42,403 nucleotides of DNA from positions 1-42,403 of the forward strand of contig CAZBXI010000008.1 in NCBI GenBank assembly GCA_964496035.1, in the 5' to 3' direction. This document shows, one piece after another, positions 9,246 to 16,489 of this stretch. The notes below the pieces were generated by a model. That model was given only the letters and a program-made list of their open reading frames with translations. It made no database searches and was not told where the DNA came from. How positions within the stretch are numbered: the stretch's first letter is position 1; each line of letters starts with the position of its first letter. A program made the position numbers and the translations under genes. The stretch comes from EX4484-217-1 sp964496035 (GTDB lineage: Archaea; Thermoproteota; Thermoprotei_A; EX4484-217-1).

Positions 9246-9254
9246 AAACTTAAA
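9246..9254 (+). promoter_or_regulatory. TATA-like element of the 9281 C/D sRNA
   Basis: AACTTAAAC lies about 25-30 bases before the first paired base of the C/D box RNA at 9281, the expected spacing for an archaeal TATA box and start site. It sits between the divergent ligase gene and the sRNA. Assigned on position and composition only. Confidence 0.45.
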
Positions 9255-9280
9255 CGCTTAGGGTACAATAGTTTAAACAG

Positions 9281-9343
9281 AACCCTGTGATGATTACCCG
9301 GCAAGTCTGAGTTAATGATTGATCACGAGTTACGCTGAGGGTT
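9281..9343 (+). ncRNA. C/D box guide sRNA, predicted 23S rRNA 2'-O-methylation guide
   Basis: The layout is textbook: C box GTGATGA at 9287-9293, a 13-base guide at 9294-9306, D' box CTGA at 9307-9310, C' box TGATTGA at 9316-9322, a 12-base guide at 9323-9334, and D box CTGA at 9335-9338. The ends AACCC (9281-9285) and GGGTT (9339-9343) form a perfect terminal stem. The D' guide is complementary to CTTGCCGGGTAA, which I recognise as the conserved 23S rRNA segment near E. coli position 1945. The base opposite guide position five would be the G of CTTG. The D-guide target was not identified. Such RNAs work with L7Ae, Nop5 and fibrillarin. The transglutaminase gene begins 16 bases downstream. 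Confidence 0.85.
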
Positions 9344-9358
9344 CTCTAAATCCTAAAC

Positions 9359-10324
9359 ATGGTTAGAGGTGTAGCTTATTTGGAGAAAACAGCTTCAGCA
9401 ATAGCCTTATCACTAATACTAGCTCTAATTGTTCTCTCAATATTCTACTACATAACATACCTTGAAAATGTAAGATTGAAAAACAAAATTGAGATGCTTA
9501 CAGAGGAGAATAGGGAATTAGGAGTAATTAAGGAAGAATATGAGAAACTACTTCAAAACTATACAAAGCTTGTTGAAGAATATAATGAAGCAGTAAAAAC
9601 AATTAAGGAGTATGAACATGAAATATCGGTAATTAAGACTTTATCTGTTATAGCTTTCCGCGATAAACTTATAGAGTTAGCTAGTAAGATAAATGAGAGA
9701 GTTTATGGAGGAAAGAACTTCATTAGGTCTAATGAAGTCGAGGATGTTGTTAACAATATTATTGGACATAAATTTAATGAGGAAACCTTAGGGAGAGACC
9801 TTTACCAAGTATTTTCATATGTAATGAGAACTATTAAGTACTCTAAAGATTCCATCTACCCCGTTATTAGAGAGATCAATGTCAGTGTAGAAGACACTAC
9901 GTACAACATAACTGTGAAAGTAGACTGGATTACCGAAGTATATCAAACACCTTCGGAAACACTAGAGCGGGGTGAAGGAGACTGTGAGGATATAGCGTAT
10001 CTAGCTGCAAGTATTATTCAAAACTATCTAGGCGAAAATAAGGACTACGAGGTTTACGTTCTCCAAGTAGTATGGGATGGTGGAGGACATGCAGCTGTAG
10101 TAGTAAGACATAGGAACGGCACCATAGCAATCATAGATCCCGCTGGAAAGTACTATACAGGAAGAGTAAACGTTGTAGAATTCGATAATGCTGGAGAAGA
10201 GCTTCTTAAATGGTTTGAGTATTGGGGTATAAACGAGTATAACTTCAAGAAAGCACGGTTCGTAAGTATCATAGGGGAAGCTTACGTAGATAGTATTGAA
10301 AGTGCTATTAGCTTCTTAGACTAG
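9359..10324 (+). CDS. Membrane-anchored transglutaminase-like cysteine protein
   Basis: 321 residues. There is an N-terminal membrane segment (about 15-35), a coiled coil (about 36-95), then a transglutaminase-like domain. A Cys-His-Asp triad is visible: Cys209 in GEGDCEDIAY, His244 in GGGHAAVVV and Asp260 in IDPAGKYY. The catalytic domain most likely faces outside the cell. Possible activities are peptide bond cleavage or cross-linking of surface proteins; the substrate is unknown. ATG 9359 gives the longest form. An alternative TTG at 9380, with GAGGTG eight bases before it, would remove only seven residues. Its end overlaps the convergent gene by 17 bases. Confidence 0.88.
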   Translation: MVRGVAYLEKTASAIALSLILALIVLSIFYYITYLENVRLKNKIEMLTEENRELGVIKEEYEKLLQNYTKLVEEYNEAVKTIKEYEHEISVIKTLSVIAFRDKLIELASKINERVYGGKNFIRSNEVEDVVNNIIGHKFNEETLGRDLYQVFSYVMRTIKYSKDSIYPVIREINVSVEDTTYNITVKVDWITEVYQTPSETLERGEGDCEDIAYLAASIIQNYLGENKDYEVYVLQVVWDGGGHAAVVVRHRNGTIAIIDPAGKYYTGRVNVVEFDNAGEELLKWFEYWGINEYNFKKARFVSIIGEAYVDSIESAISFLD

Positions 10325-10835
10325 ATTTTTTCTTCTTAGTTTTCTCAAACATTTTCTCTAAAGTCCATTTAATAGAGCTTTTAATATCCATTCTCCTACG
10401 TTCATCGAATATGTTTTTAAGCCTAATCTCCTTAATTATCTTCCTATCAACTATAATCTCATAGTCGAAAGCCTTTGAAGGGTCAAGCTGCCCTCTCTCA
10501 ATACGGTCCATATCCTTCTTCTTAATACCCTCAAGAACTCTCGCTATGAAGAACTGTCTAAATGGAGGAATATCCACTGAAAGTTCGACAAAAGGTACTA
10601 TTCTCATCTCTGTTTTCCCAACATACATTTCAGCTAGTAGCGTTCCATCAGAACTTCTTAACGGCACTATTTTCTCTCCAGGTCTAGGCTCAGCTTTTAT
10701 AGGACTATGGGGGCCTATCATACCGGATTCTAATAAGCTAAGTATTAGTTCAAGAACCTCCTTTTCTCTCTTAAGTTCCTGAATTTTCTCTTCAAGAAAC
10801 TTCTTAATCTCATCAATTTTTATATGCTCGCTCAT
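10308..10835 (-). CDS. Unrecognised archaeal protein with N-terminal coiled coil
   Basis: 175 residues. The first 40 are a Lys/Glu/Leu-rich helix with heptad spacing. A compact beta-rich region follows (PIKAEPRPGEKIVPLRSSDG, then MYVGKTEMRIVPFVELSVDIPPFRQFF), and the C-terminus is very basic and rich in Lys and Ser. No membrane segment or catalytic motif is visible. The basic tail could bind nucleic acid. It converges on, and overlaps by 17 bases, the transglutaminase-like gene. Upstream on the minus strand a TTTTTATTT stretch near 10889 may be its TATA box. Function unknown. Confidence 0.75.
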   Translation of the reverse strand: MSEHIKIDEIKKFLEEKIQELKREKEVLELILSLLESGMIGPHSPIKAEPRPGEKIVPLRSSDGTLLAEMYVGKTEMRIVPFVELSVDIPPFRQFFIARVLEGIKKKDMDRIERGQLDPSKAFDYEIIVDRKIIKEIRLKNIFDERRRMDIKSSIKWTLEKMFEKTKKKKSSLRS

Positions 10836-10938
10836 TACCTAGAAACCACCCTATGCAACCACTAGTCAAATTATTAGTATGGGGAAATAAAAACTATATT
10901 ATTCTTGTGGCATTTTATTTAGCAGTTCTTCCTCCTAT

Positions 10939-12093
10939 TCACTCCTCTTTGTAAACAACTTTTCCTTCAGCAACTACAAGTTTCGGTGTAGAACCTAGTA
11001 GAAATGGGTCATTATCCCACACTATAAAGCTAGCCCACTTATTTTGCTCTAAACTACCAAGTTTACCGTCTATTCCTAGTATTTTAGCGTTATTTAGTGT
11101 TATAATGGATAATGCTTCATCCTTGCTCATACCGTACTTTATGAAGAACCTCAATTGCAAGTAGAGATTTCTCTGAAGAACAACAGGATGGTCTGTCATT
11201 AATCCAAAAAATGGTTTCACTTCAACAAGGTACTTTACGTTTCTCCAGCTTTCATGTTTCAACTCTGTTTTATACGGGAAAGAGTCTATAGGGCCGTAAA
11301 TTATAGGTACGTTTTCTTTCTTTAATTTCTGAAACATCTCTTTACTATGAACATCGCAGGCATGTTCTACTGTGATTTTTAAGTTAAACTCTCTACGTAG
11401 CATTAATAAGCATATGATATCGTCTTCCTTATGTACATGTACTCTTAAAATTTCTTCGCCTTTGACTATGGGGAATAGCATTCTTAGTTCAGGATCAAAT
11501 TCTTCTTCAACTTTCTTACCTTGTTCTATAAGCTTTAATGCGTCTTTTGCTTTTATAAGCCATTTCCTGAAAACCCCTATACTACCCATTCTAGTGTATG
11601 GCCTTAAGCCCTTCCAGTTGGTCGTTCTTCTGGGATTAAACCCTAATGCTGCTTTAACACCAGCATGCTTAATGTATGCTTCCTCCAAATTTTTAGCATA
11701 GTTTCTTATTACAACGCCTTTACCGCCAATAATATTCCCGCTTCCAGGTAAAACACATGAGTACAGTACACCCCATTCTATAGACTCTTTAAAGCTTTTA
11801 TCGTCCATGTAGATGCTGTAGAGTGCGTCAACGTGTGGTAGTACACTGTCGTATTCTTCGTTAGCCTCAGCTTCCTCTGTAGGTTCGCCTGCTCTATGCA
11901 TACCTATGTGGCAGTGCGGGTCCACGAATGCAGGCGTTATTACGTTTTCCGGGTTTTCATCAACTATTTCTGCGTCCTTAGGTATGTCTTTAGTTATTTC
12001 CTTGATAACATCGTTTTCCCATACAATGTACGCATTTTTAATAACTTTACCCGGAATTCCAGTGTAAATTACTTTAGCTCTTATAGCCTTCAC
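10939..12093 (-). CDS. Amidohydrolase-family metal-dependent hydrolase (imidazolonepropionase-like)
   Basis: 384 residues of an amidohydrolase-superfamily TIM barrel flanked by the small beta domain. TPAFVDPHCHIG (His60 and His62) is the first metal-binding motif. Later candidate metal or active-site positions are HVH (about 220), TVEHACD (about 242) and MTDHPV (about 300). It ends with the typical LGIDGKLGSLEQNKWASFIVWDNDP strand pair. The substrate cannot be read from sequence; related archaeal proteins are annotated as imidazolonepropionase-like or adenine-deaminase-like. Start GTG 12093 has GAGGTG six bases upstream. Its promoter may share the 12128-12137 TATA-like element with the divergent sRNA. 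Confidence 0.88.
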   Translation of the reverse strand: MKAIRAKVIYTGIPGKVIKNAYIVWENDVIKEITKDIPKDAEIVDENPENVITPAFVDPHCHIGMHRAGEPTEEAEANEEYDSVLPHVDALYSIYMDDKSFKESIEWGVLYSCVLPGSGNIIGGKGVVIRNYAKNLEEAYIKHAGVKAALGFNPRRTTNWKGLRPYTRMGSIGVFRKWLIKAKDALKLIEQGKKVEEEFDPELRMLFPIVKGEEILRVHVHKEDDIICLLMLRREFNLKITVEHACDVHSKEMFQKLKKENVPIIYGPIDSFPYKTELKHESWRNVKYLVEVKPFFGLMTDHPVVLQRNLYLQLRFFIKYGMSKDEALSIITLNNAKILGIDGKLGSLEQNKWASFIVWDNDPFLLGSTPKLVVAEGKVVYKEE

Positions 12094-12127
12094 AACTTAC
12101 ACCTCATCACTTCTCTAGGAAAAATTT

Positions 12128-12137
12128 CTTATAAAAG
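12128..12137. promoter_or_regulatory. Shared TATA-like element between amidohydrolase and C/D sRNA
   Basis: CTTATAAAAG lies about 25 bases before the predicted 5' end of the plus-strand C/D sRNA (12157). In the other direction it is about 25 bases before a plausible minus-strand start near 12107, which would give the amidohydrolase a 14-base leader containing its GAGGTG site. A bidirectional promoter is inferred from spacing on both sides. Confidence 0.5.
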
Positions 12138-12156
12138 CCTACGCTGTAGGGAATTA

Positions 12157-12216
12157 GTGGATGATGAGAACAGGGTTGCCTAGAGCTCGATGAAGAAGAG
12201 TTACTCCGCTGAACAA
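12157..12216 (+). ncRNA. C/D box guide sRNA
   Basis: C box ATGATGA at 12161-12167 is followed by a 12-base guide (12168-12179) and a degenerate D' box CTAG at 12180-12183. C' box ATGAAGA is at 12190-12196, a second 12-base guide at 12197-12208, and a perfect D box CTGA at 12209-12212. Box spacing is exactly that of archaeal C/D sRNAs, and CTTATAAAAG sits about 25 bases upstream. The D guide is complementary over nine bases to GGAGTAACT, a string I recall from 23S rRNA helix 69 regions (near E. coli 1910); this target is tentative. No strong terminal stem is visible. The region contains no convincing ORF. Confidence 0.75.
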
Positions 12217-12230
12217 TGTATAATTATAGT

Positions 12231-12932
12231 TCATGCAATCAGTTTAAGTTTAAGAACTGTTCTAAGGAAACGTATGATATCGGATAGTTTCAGTTTAGAT
12301 TTTCCCATAACTCTATTAACGAATACTATGGGGTATTCAACTATTTTAAGTCCTAGAAGTTTAGCTATGTAGAGTGATTCGGCTTGAAACTCGTATCCTT
12401 TAGCTTTAATTCTTGAAGCTATTTTTTCAAAAGCTTCTCTACGGTACATTCTAAAACCTGTTGTAACATCGTTTATGTTTAAGCCTAGAATAGTTTTCGC
12501 TATGAAGTTAGCTGTTTTACTTATAATTTTCCTATGTACTTTCCAGCCAATTATCCTTCCTCCTTCAATATATCTGCTTCCGAGAACAATATCTGCCTGT
12601 TTCTTCTTCAGCTCGTTTAGAAAGAGCGGAATATATTTAGGGTTATGGCTTAAATCAGCATCCATTGTTACAATATACTCCCCCTTAGAAACCTTAAACC
12701 CGTCTATGTAGGCTGATCCTAAACCTAGCTTAGCTGGTCTTGCAACTAACTTCACATTGGAATATTCTTTCATACACTTCTTCACAAACTCTACAGTTCC
12801 ATCGGTACTTCCATCGTCAACAACTATGATTTCTAAGTTCAAGTTTAAATTTTGAAGATCAGGTATCAGTTTTTCTAAATTCTCTCTTTCATTTATCGTA
12901 GGTAGTATTACGCTTATTTCCTCCTTAACCAC
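12231..12932 (-). CDS. GT2 glycosyltransferase, polyprenol-phosphate mannosyltransferase (Dpm1)-like
   Basis: 233 residues, the size of soluble Dpm1-type enzymes. It shows VVDDGSTDGT (39-46), the metal-binding DADLSHNP beginning at 91, GSRYIEGG and a TGFRMYRREAFEKI acceptor-side motif. There is no C-terminal membrane domain. The family transfers a hexose from a nucleotide sugar to dolichol phosphate, supplying lipid-linked sugar for glycosylation of surface proteins. The start is GTG 12932, which overlaps the stop of the preceding gene by eight bases; GAGG lies nine bases before it. Family call strong; the sugar specificity is not determinable. Confidence 0.9.
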   Translation of the reverse strand: MVKEEISVILPTINERENLEKLIPDLQNLNLNLEIIVVDDGSTDGTVEFVKKCMKEYSNVKLVARPAKLGLGSAYIDGFKVSKGEYIVTMDADLSHNPKYIPLFLNELKKKQADIVLGSRYIEGGRIIGWKVHRKIISKTANFIAKTILGLNINDVTTGFRMYRREAFEKIASRIKAKGYEFQAESLYIAKLLGLKIVEYPIVFVNRVMGKSKLKLSDIIRFLRTVLKLKLIA

Positions 12933-13323
12933 TTAGGCTTTCCTCAAACTTTCCTTTAAGAAAGCTAGATAATCTTCTGTATATTTCTTTTATAACATTA
13001 TCTAATTCCTCATCTTTCATGTTTCTCAACCATATTCTAGCCGAAATTGTTTCGCTGAGGTTCCCGCTTATGTGCCCTATGAGTTCCATGTTTACTATAA
13101 TGTTGCTGAACCTGTCTAAGCCTACTTCGCTAAGGGATTTAGGTTTGTAGTAAACTAGTTTTTCACCTTCAACCTCTACTTCATCTGTGATGGGGAAAAG
13201 CCATTTCCTAACATATACGTCCATTGAAACTAGAATTAGTCCTGAGGTTAAGGGCATAATTATTGCTCTACTAAACTTATCTACCCATAATTCTCTTACT
13301 TTGTCAACATCTACTAGGTGCAA
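12925..13323 (-). CDS. Unrecognised 132-residue protein, coupled to Dpm1-like gene
   Basis: The only in-frame start is TTG at 13323. The protein begins with HLVDVDKVRELWVDKFSRA, has a short beta-rich region with several Val/Ile strands and ends in a charged helix. No membrane segment, Cys pair or nucleotide-binding motif is visible. It overlaps the glycosyltransferase downstream by eight bases and lies 17 bases after the zinc ribbon gene, so these three minus-strand genes look like one operon. I cannot assign a function. Confidence 0.72.
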   Translation of the reverse strand: MHLVDVDKVRELWVDKFSRAIIMPLTSGLILVSMDVYVRKWLFPITDEVEVEGEKLVYYKPKSLSEVGLDRFSNIIVNMELIGHISGNLSETISARIWLRNMKDEELDNVIKEIYRRLSSFLKGKFEESLSG

Positions 13324-13340
13324 TGTAGAATATTCCCCGT

Positions 13341-13562
13341 TTAGTAAAGCTTTAACTCAGAGCCATCGAATGGGCATTTGTAATGTAGTCTTTTCGCATC
13401 AGCATCGCAATACAGTATCTTATGCCCTTTACTATGGCATTTAGGGCAGTAGTATATAGTATCCTTAACTACGTTAAGTTTTTTAGCACAAACATAGCAT
13501 CTAGCAGTAATCCACCCTCTATGACCCATAGCTGAAGCTCCAGCTATAGACCCTAGTGACAC
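13341..13562 (-). CDS. Small zinc ribbon protein
   Basis: 73 residues with four cysteine clusters: CYVC, YYCPKCHSKGH, LYCDADAKRLHYKC and CPFDG. These are enough for two treble-clef or ribbon zinc sites. The first 15 residues are small and Gly/Ala-rich. Proteins of this kind in archaea are mostly uncharacterised and often nucleic-acid or chaperone associated. Start GTG 13562 is well supported by GGTGAGG five bases upstream. It is the first gene of the minus-strand operon with the two genes that follow, driven by the palindromic element at 13598-13609. Confidence 0.8.
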   Translation of the reverse strand: MSLGSIAGASAMGHRGWITARCYVCAKKLNVVKDTIYYCPKCHSKGHKILYCDADAKRLHYKCPFDGSELKLY

Positions 13563-13597
13563 TAAAACCTCACCTTTTCTTTATGGAGTTCAGCGTG

Positions 13598-13609
13598 AAC
13601 TATATAGTT
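13598..13609. promoter_or_regulatory. Palindromic TATA element serving two divergent genes
   Basis: AACTATATAGTT is a perfect 12-bp palindrome midway between the divergent zinc ribbon (-) and metallophosphoesterase (+) genes. Counting 25 bases each way puts start sites near 13579 (-) and 13629 (+), both just before GGTG-type ribosome-binding sites. This fits one symmetric TATA box firing both ways, or a regulator site. Confidence 0.55.
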
Positions 13610-13645
13610 TTCTGAATTATTAACTTTACGGGGGGTGTTTAACCT

Positions 13646-14359
13646 ACGAACATAGCTGCAGTAGCTGATGTTCATGCACCTAAGTATTTGAGAAAATACG
13701 AGGAAGCACTTAAGGAAACAGATTTCTCCAAGGTAGAATTAGTACTCTTTGCCGGCGACATGATATATAAGGGTAGATGGTATGAATTCTCAGCAGTATT
13801 GAAGATAACAAGGAAGTACACTGATAAACCAATTTACGCGTGTTTTGGAAATGAAGAATACGACGACATAATACCCTTATTAACTAAAAAGTATAGTGAA
13901 GTATTCTGGATCAACGACAATTACACTTTAATTGAATTAGGCGGTAAAGAAAAGCTATGGGTTATTGGAAGTAAAGGTGTTTTAGATAGGCCTACGCGAT
14001 GGCAAAGAAAAAACATTCCAAACATAGAGGAAATATATAGGAAAAGAACTGAAACATTAAAAGAACTTCTGGTTAAAGGTAAGACTTCAGGCTATACAAC
14101 AATTCTCCTCATACACTACCCTCCAACATACACTACGCTAGTAGGAGAACCTAGATATGCTTGGCCTGAAATGGCCTCTTCCAAAATGGAAAGTGTTTTA
14201 AGACAAACTAAACCCGACATAGTAGTACATGGACATTCCCATAACTCTAAGAAAACGTTTACTATGATAGGCTCAACCAGAGTCTATAATGTTTCCCTTC
14301 CGGCAACAAAGAAAATAACAATAATTCCAATAAAATGGGGTTTACTAGGGTTCTTCTAA
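13646..14359 (+). CDS. Calcineurin-like metallophosphoesterase without a canonical start codon
   Basis: The metallophosphoesterase signature is complete only if the frame is read upstream of the first TTG (13688). The D-x-H motif (ADVHAP) is encoded at 13664-13681. GDMIYKG, CFGNEEYDD and HGHSHN follow downstream. Between the in-frame stop TAA at 13640-13642 and the DVH codons there is no ATG, GTG or TTG, only ACG (13646) and ATA (13652). A GGGGGGTG site at 13630-13637 lies eight bases before the ACG. Either a non-AUG start is used or one base is missing: one extra A after 13650 would join GTG 13635 to this frame. Probably a phosphodiesterase or phosphatase; substrate unknown. Confidence 0.75.
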   Translation, partial: TNIAAVADVHAPKYLRKYEEALKETDFSKVELVLFAGDMIYKGRWYEFSAVLKITRKYTDKPIYACFGNEEYDDIIPLLTKKYSEVFWINDNYTLIELGGKEKLWVIGSKGVLDRPTRWQRKNIPNIEEIYRKRTETLKELLVKGKTSGYTTILLIHYPPTYTTLVGEPRYAWPEMASSKMESVLRQTKPDIVVHGHSHNSKKTFTMIGSTRVYNVSLPATKKITIIPIKWGLLGFF

Positions 14360-14374
14360 AACATGGTGCACATC

Positions 14375-14644
14375 ATGTCGCATAGGTTCATAGATGAAGT
14401 TTTAAGGATAATAGATGAAATGAGAAGATTAGAAGGATACAGGAAATTCTTCTCCAAAGACATTCTTAATTCCGAGGGTAGGAAAAGAGTAGAGAAAATA
14501 GCTAAACTGACTATCGATAAGTGTAAGCAAACGAAAACGTATTTGGCTAAGGTTAGGAAAGATCCGACATATGCTAATGTGATGAAGTATTTTGAGAAAG
14601 TAGTTGAATGTCTTGAAGAATTAAAGCTCAGCCCATGGGAGTAA
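14375..14644 (+). CDS. Small helical protein of unknown function
   Basis: 89 residues, almost all predicted helix, with many Lys, Arg and Glu and two Cys (about 50 and 80). ATG 14375 is preferred over the earlier ATG at 14363 because GGTG at 14365-14368 lies six bases before it. It follows the metallophosphoesterase by 15 bases and is probably co-transcribed. Its last 21 bases are antisense to the predicted C/D RNA on the other strand. No family recognised. Confidence 0.68.
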   Translation: MSHRFIDEVLRIIDEMRRLEGYRKFFSKDILNSEGRKRVEKIAKLTIDKCKQTKTYLAKVRKDPTYANVMKYFEKVVECLEELKLSPWE

Positions 14645-14686
14645 CATCACGTTTCAGCCTATTGGGTTTCTCTTCATAGCTCAGTA
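14624..14686 (-). ncRNA. C/D box guide sRNA, antisense to the end of the upstream small gene
   Basis: On the minus strand the order is C box ATGAAGA (14677-14671), a 13-base guide (14670-14658), D' box CTGA (14657-14654), C' box GTGATGT (14650-14644, one mismatch to consensus), a 12-base guide (14643-14632), and D box CTGA (14631-14628). Flanking GAGC and GCTT can form a four-pair terminal stem. A TATA-like TGTTTATTAGG is about 25 bases upstream. The D-side guide and D box lie antisense to the last codons of the 14375-14644 gene. I could not match either guide to a known rRNA site, so the call rests on box order and spacing. Confidence 0.65.
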
Positions 14687-14704
14687 TTGTTCTTCTAGTA
14701 AGGA

Positions 14705-14715
14705 GCCTAATAAAC
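14705..14715 (-). promoter_or_regulatory. TATA-like element for the antisense C/D sRNA
   Basis: On the minus strand this reads TGTTTATTAGG and its centre is about 25 bases before the predicted 5' end of the C/D RNA near 14686. It also lies just past the stop of the DUF1614 gene, so readthrough from that gene is an alternative source of the RNA. Confidence 0.4.
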
Positions 14716-14727
14716 ATACTTACGCTG

Positions 14728-15522
14728 CTAAATTATGAATAAAGGCAGTAATACTACGGACAAAATACCGCTTAAATATATTCCGTCAAACGTTCCTGCA
14801 CCGCCAATACTTACTACAGGTGCGTAAAGTTTCTCCCAATCCTTAACTAAATGGAGAATATCTGCCCCTATAAGAACACCCAATGTTCCACCAATGTAGG
14901 CTACGGGCACAGCGTAAGCTATCGGTATAGCTAATGATGAAACTATGGATGCTGACGAGAAAGCTGAAACCAATGGGGGAATAAAAGCAGGCATAACTAT
15001 CCCTACGCCTTTAACAGGTCTAGCTAAAACATAGGATATTATGGTAACAAGAAGTATGACCGTGACCGCTGCAAGCAACACGCGTTGACAGTAAGGGAAG
15101 GTAAGTATTTTGAGAATAAGGAACAGTGAAATTAATATGGGAATTACAGCACCACCAACGTTAATGGCTACAGTCATTACCCTACGTCTTCTAATAAACG
15201 TAGGTATAGTGTAGGGTATTCCGAAGAAAACAATGTACCTTATGGAAGGTACTTCTATTTCCTTAACAATCCTGTAAACAGGAATATTGACTATGCTGAG
15301 AGCTGCTGAGAAGAAGATAACGGCAAAAGCGAAGAGAACGCTTTCCGAGAAACGGAAACCTAATGTTCTAAACAAGATTATGAAGGCTGAGCTCCACCAG
15401 AAGAACATCATTAGAAACATGAATACTCCGAAAATAATCATCAATAAGAACAGTAAACTATGGAATGGAGTGTAAAATATTACTTTTTCTTCCTCTTCTT
15501 CTTCGTATAAGTTTTCTCCCAT
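14728..15522 (-). CDS. DUF1614-family membrane protein
   Basis: About 264 residues with an acidic N-terminus (a run of Glu) and roughly seven membrane segments. Family signatures are NVGGAVIPI in the middle and AYIGGTLGVLIGADIL plus SIGGAGTFDGIYLSG near the C-terminus, so DUF1614 is a confident call. The family has no established function; the conserved GAD and GTFDG loops suggest a transport or channel-like core. ATG 15522 is chosen because GAGGAT lies six bases upstream; an ATG nine codons earlier (15549) is also possible. Confidence 0.87.
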   Translation of the reverse strand: MGENLYEEEEEEKVIFYTPFHSLLFLLMIIFGVFMFLMMFFWWSSAFIILFRTLGFRFSESVLFAFAVIFFSAALSIVNIPVYRIVKEIEVPSIRYIVFFGIPYTIPTFIRRRRVMTVAINVGGAVIPILISLFLILKILTFPYCQRVLLAAVTVILLVTIISYVLARPVKGVGIVMPAFIPPLVSAFSSASIVSSLAIPIAYAVPVAYIGGTLGVLIGADILHLVKDWEKLYAPVVSIGGAGTFDGIYLSGILSVVLLPLFII

Positions 15523-15588
15523 AAAATATCCTCTAATATGCTGTTTCAAAACATTATTTTGGTACGGAACTAATATTTATTTTGGGAA

Positions 15589-16470
15589 GTGGGGAAAGTG
15601 GTTGTAAACGAGATCGTTGAAGCTTTTATTCTAAGCGGTTTTGCGTACATAAAGCCTGGATGCATGCATAGGTTTTCAGAGCACAAAGAACTAATAGACT
15701 ACATTACATTAGGACCTAAACTCTATAATGTTTTAGTTAAAGCAAGCGAAATAGGTGAAAAAGTAGCTTCAGGGAAAATAGGTGCTCCATCAGCAGGTAT
15801 TGGCCGTTTGCTTTCAGACGCAATAAAAGCTATTGGGGGAAGACTTACAAAAAATAGAGTCTTCTATGATGCTATAGTATCGCTCACAATAACCGCTATA
15901 GCTGCATCCCATGCTTCGACAGTACATAAGAGGGAGATAAGTGAAAGCCGTATTGAGAAAAGTTTAAGATTGTTTTTAGCGTCATCTACGGGGAAAGACT
16001 CGTCAGCACTAGTACACATCACTAGAACCATTGGACCTACAAAATATGTTTCACTATTCAACAAAGCCGATTACACAAGAACAAGAGTTGAAATGGAAGA
16101 TATTTCACTTTACGAAATATTTTACACGCTATCCCCCATTAGCATTTCCCTAAAAGCGCTAGTAGAATTCACGCCAATAGTTAATACTATTAAAAACATT
16201 AAGAAATACTATGAGAAGCTTAGAGACGTAAATAACGCATTAGTTTCAGCATACATATCAGAGCTCCTAGACTTGGAAAAACCACCGCTATGGGCTAAAA
16301 AAGATTTAGAGTACATACTAAGTGAAGGAGCAATGGTGAGTAAAACCTCGGCCAAGAAGCTTTTCGAAATAGATAGGAGAATGAGGAAAGAAAAAATAGA
16401 GTATAATGAACTACTTCCCATACTAACTACAGCCTCAGCTATAAGCCTTATACTTAAGTACATAGCATAG
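15589..16470 (+). CDS. CitG-like (triphosphoribosyl-dephospho-CoA synthase family) protein
   Basis: 293 residues, all helical. The segment SGFAYIKPGCMHRFSEHKEL resembles the KPGNVHRF motif of the CitG/MdcB family, and a later TLGPKLYNVLVKA block fits the same family. The usual Asn-rich nucleotide motif downstream is weak. Archaeal members often sit in one-carbon or coenzyme gene neighbourhoods and probably transfer phosphoribosyl-type groups rather than serve citrate lyase. Start GTG 15589 or GTG 15598; a TAATATTTAT element near 15571-15580 suggests a leaderless or short-leader transcript. Family call moderate, function inferred. Confidence 0.6.
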   Translation: MGKVVVNEIVEAFILSGFAYIKPGCMHRFSEHKELIDYITLGPKLYNVLVKASEIGEKVASGKIGAPSAGIGRLLSDAIKAIGGRLTKNRVFYDAIVSLTITAIAASHASTVHKREISESRIEKSLRLFLASSTGKDSSALVHITRTIGPTKYVSLFNKADYTRTRVEMEDISLYEIFYTLSPISISLKALVEFTPIVNTIKNIKKYYEKLRDVNNALVSAYISELLDLEKPPLWAKKDLEYILSEGAMVSKTSAKKLFEIDRRMRKEKIEYNELLPILTTASAISLILKYIA

Positions 16471-16489
16471 CTTCACGAGGTTAAGAAAC

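Noticed and set aside
12098..12125. GTGATGA on the minus strand as a C box
   Set aside because: No CTGA at guide distance; it overlaps the GAGGTG ribosome-binding site of the amidohydrolase.
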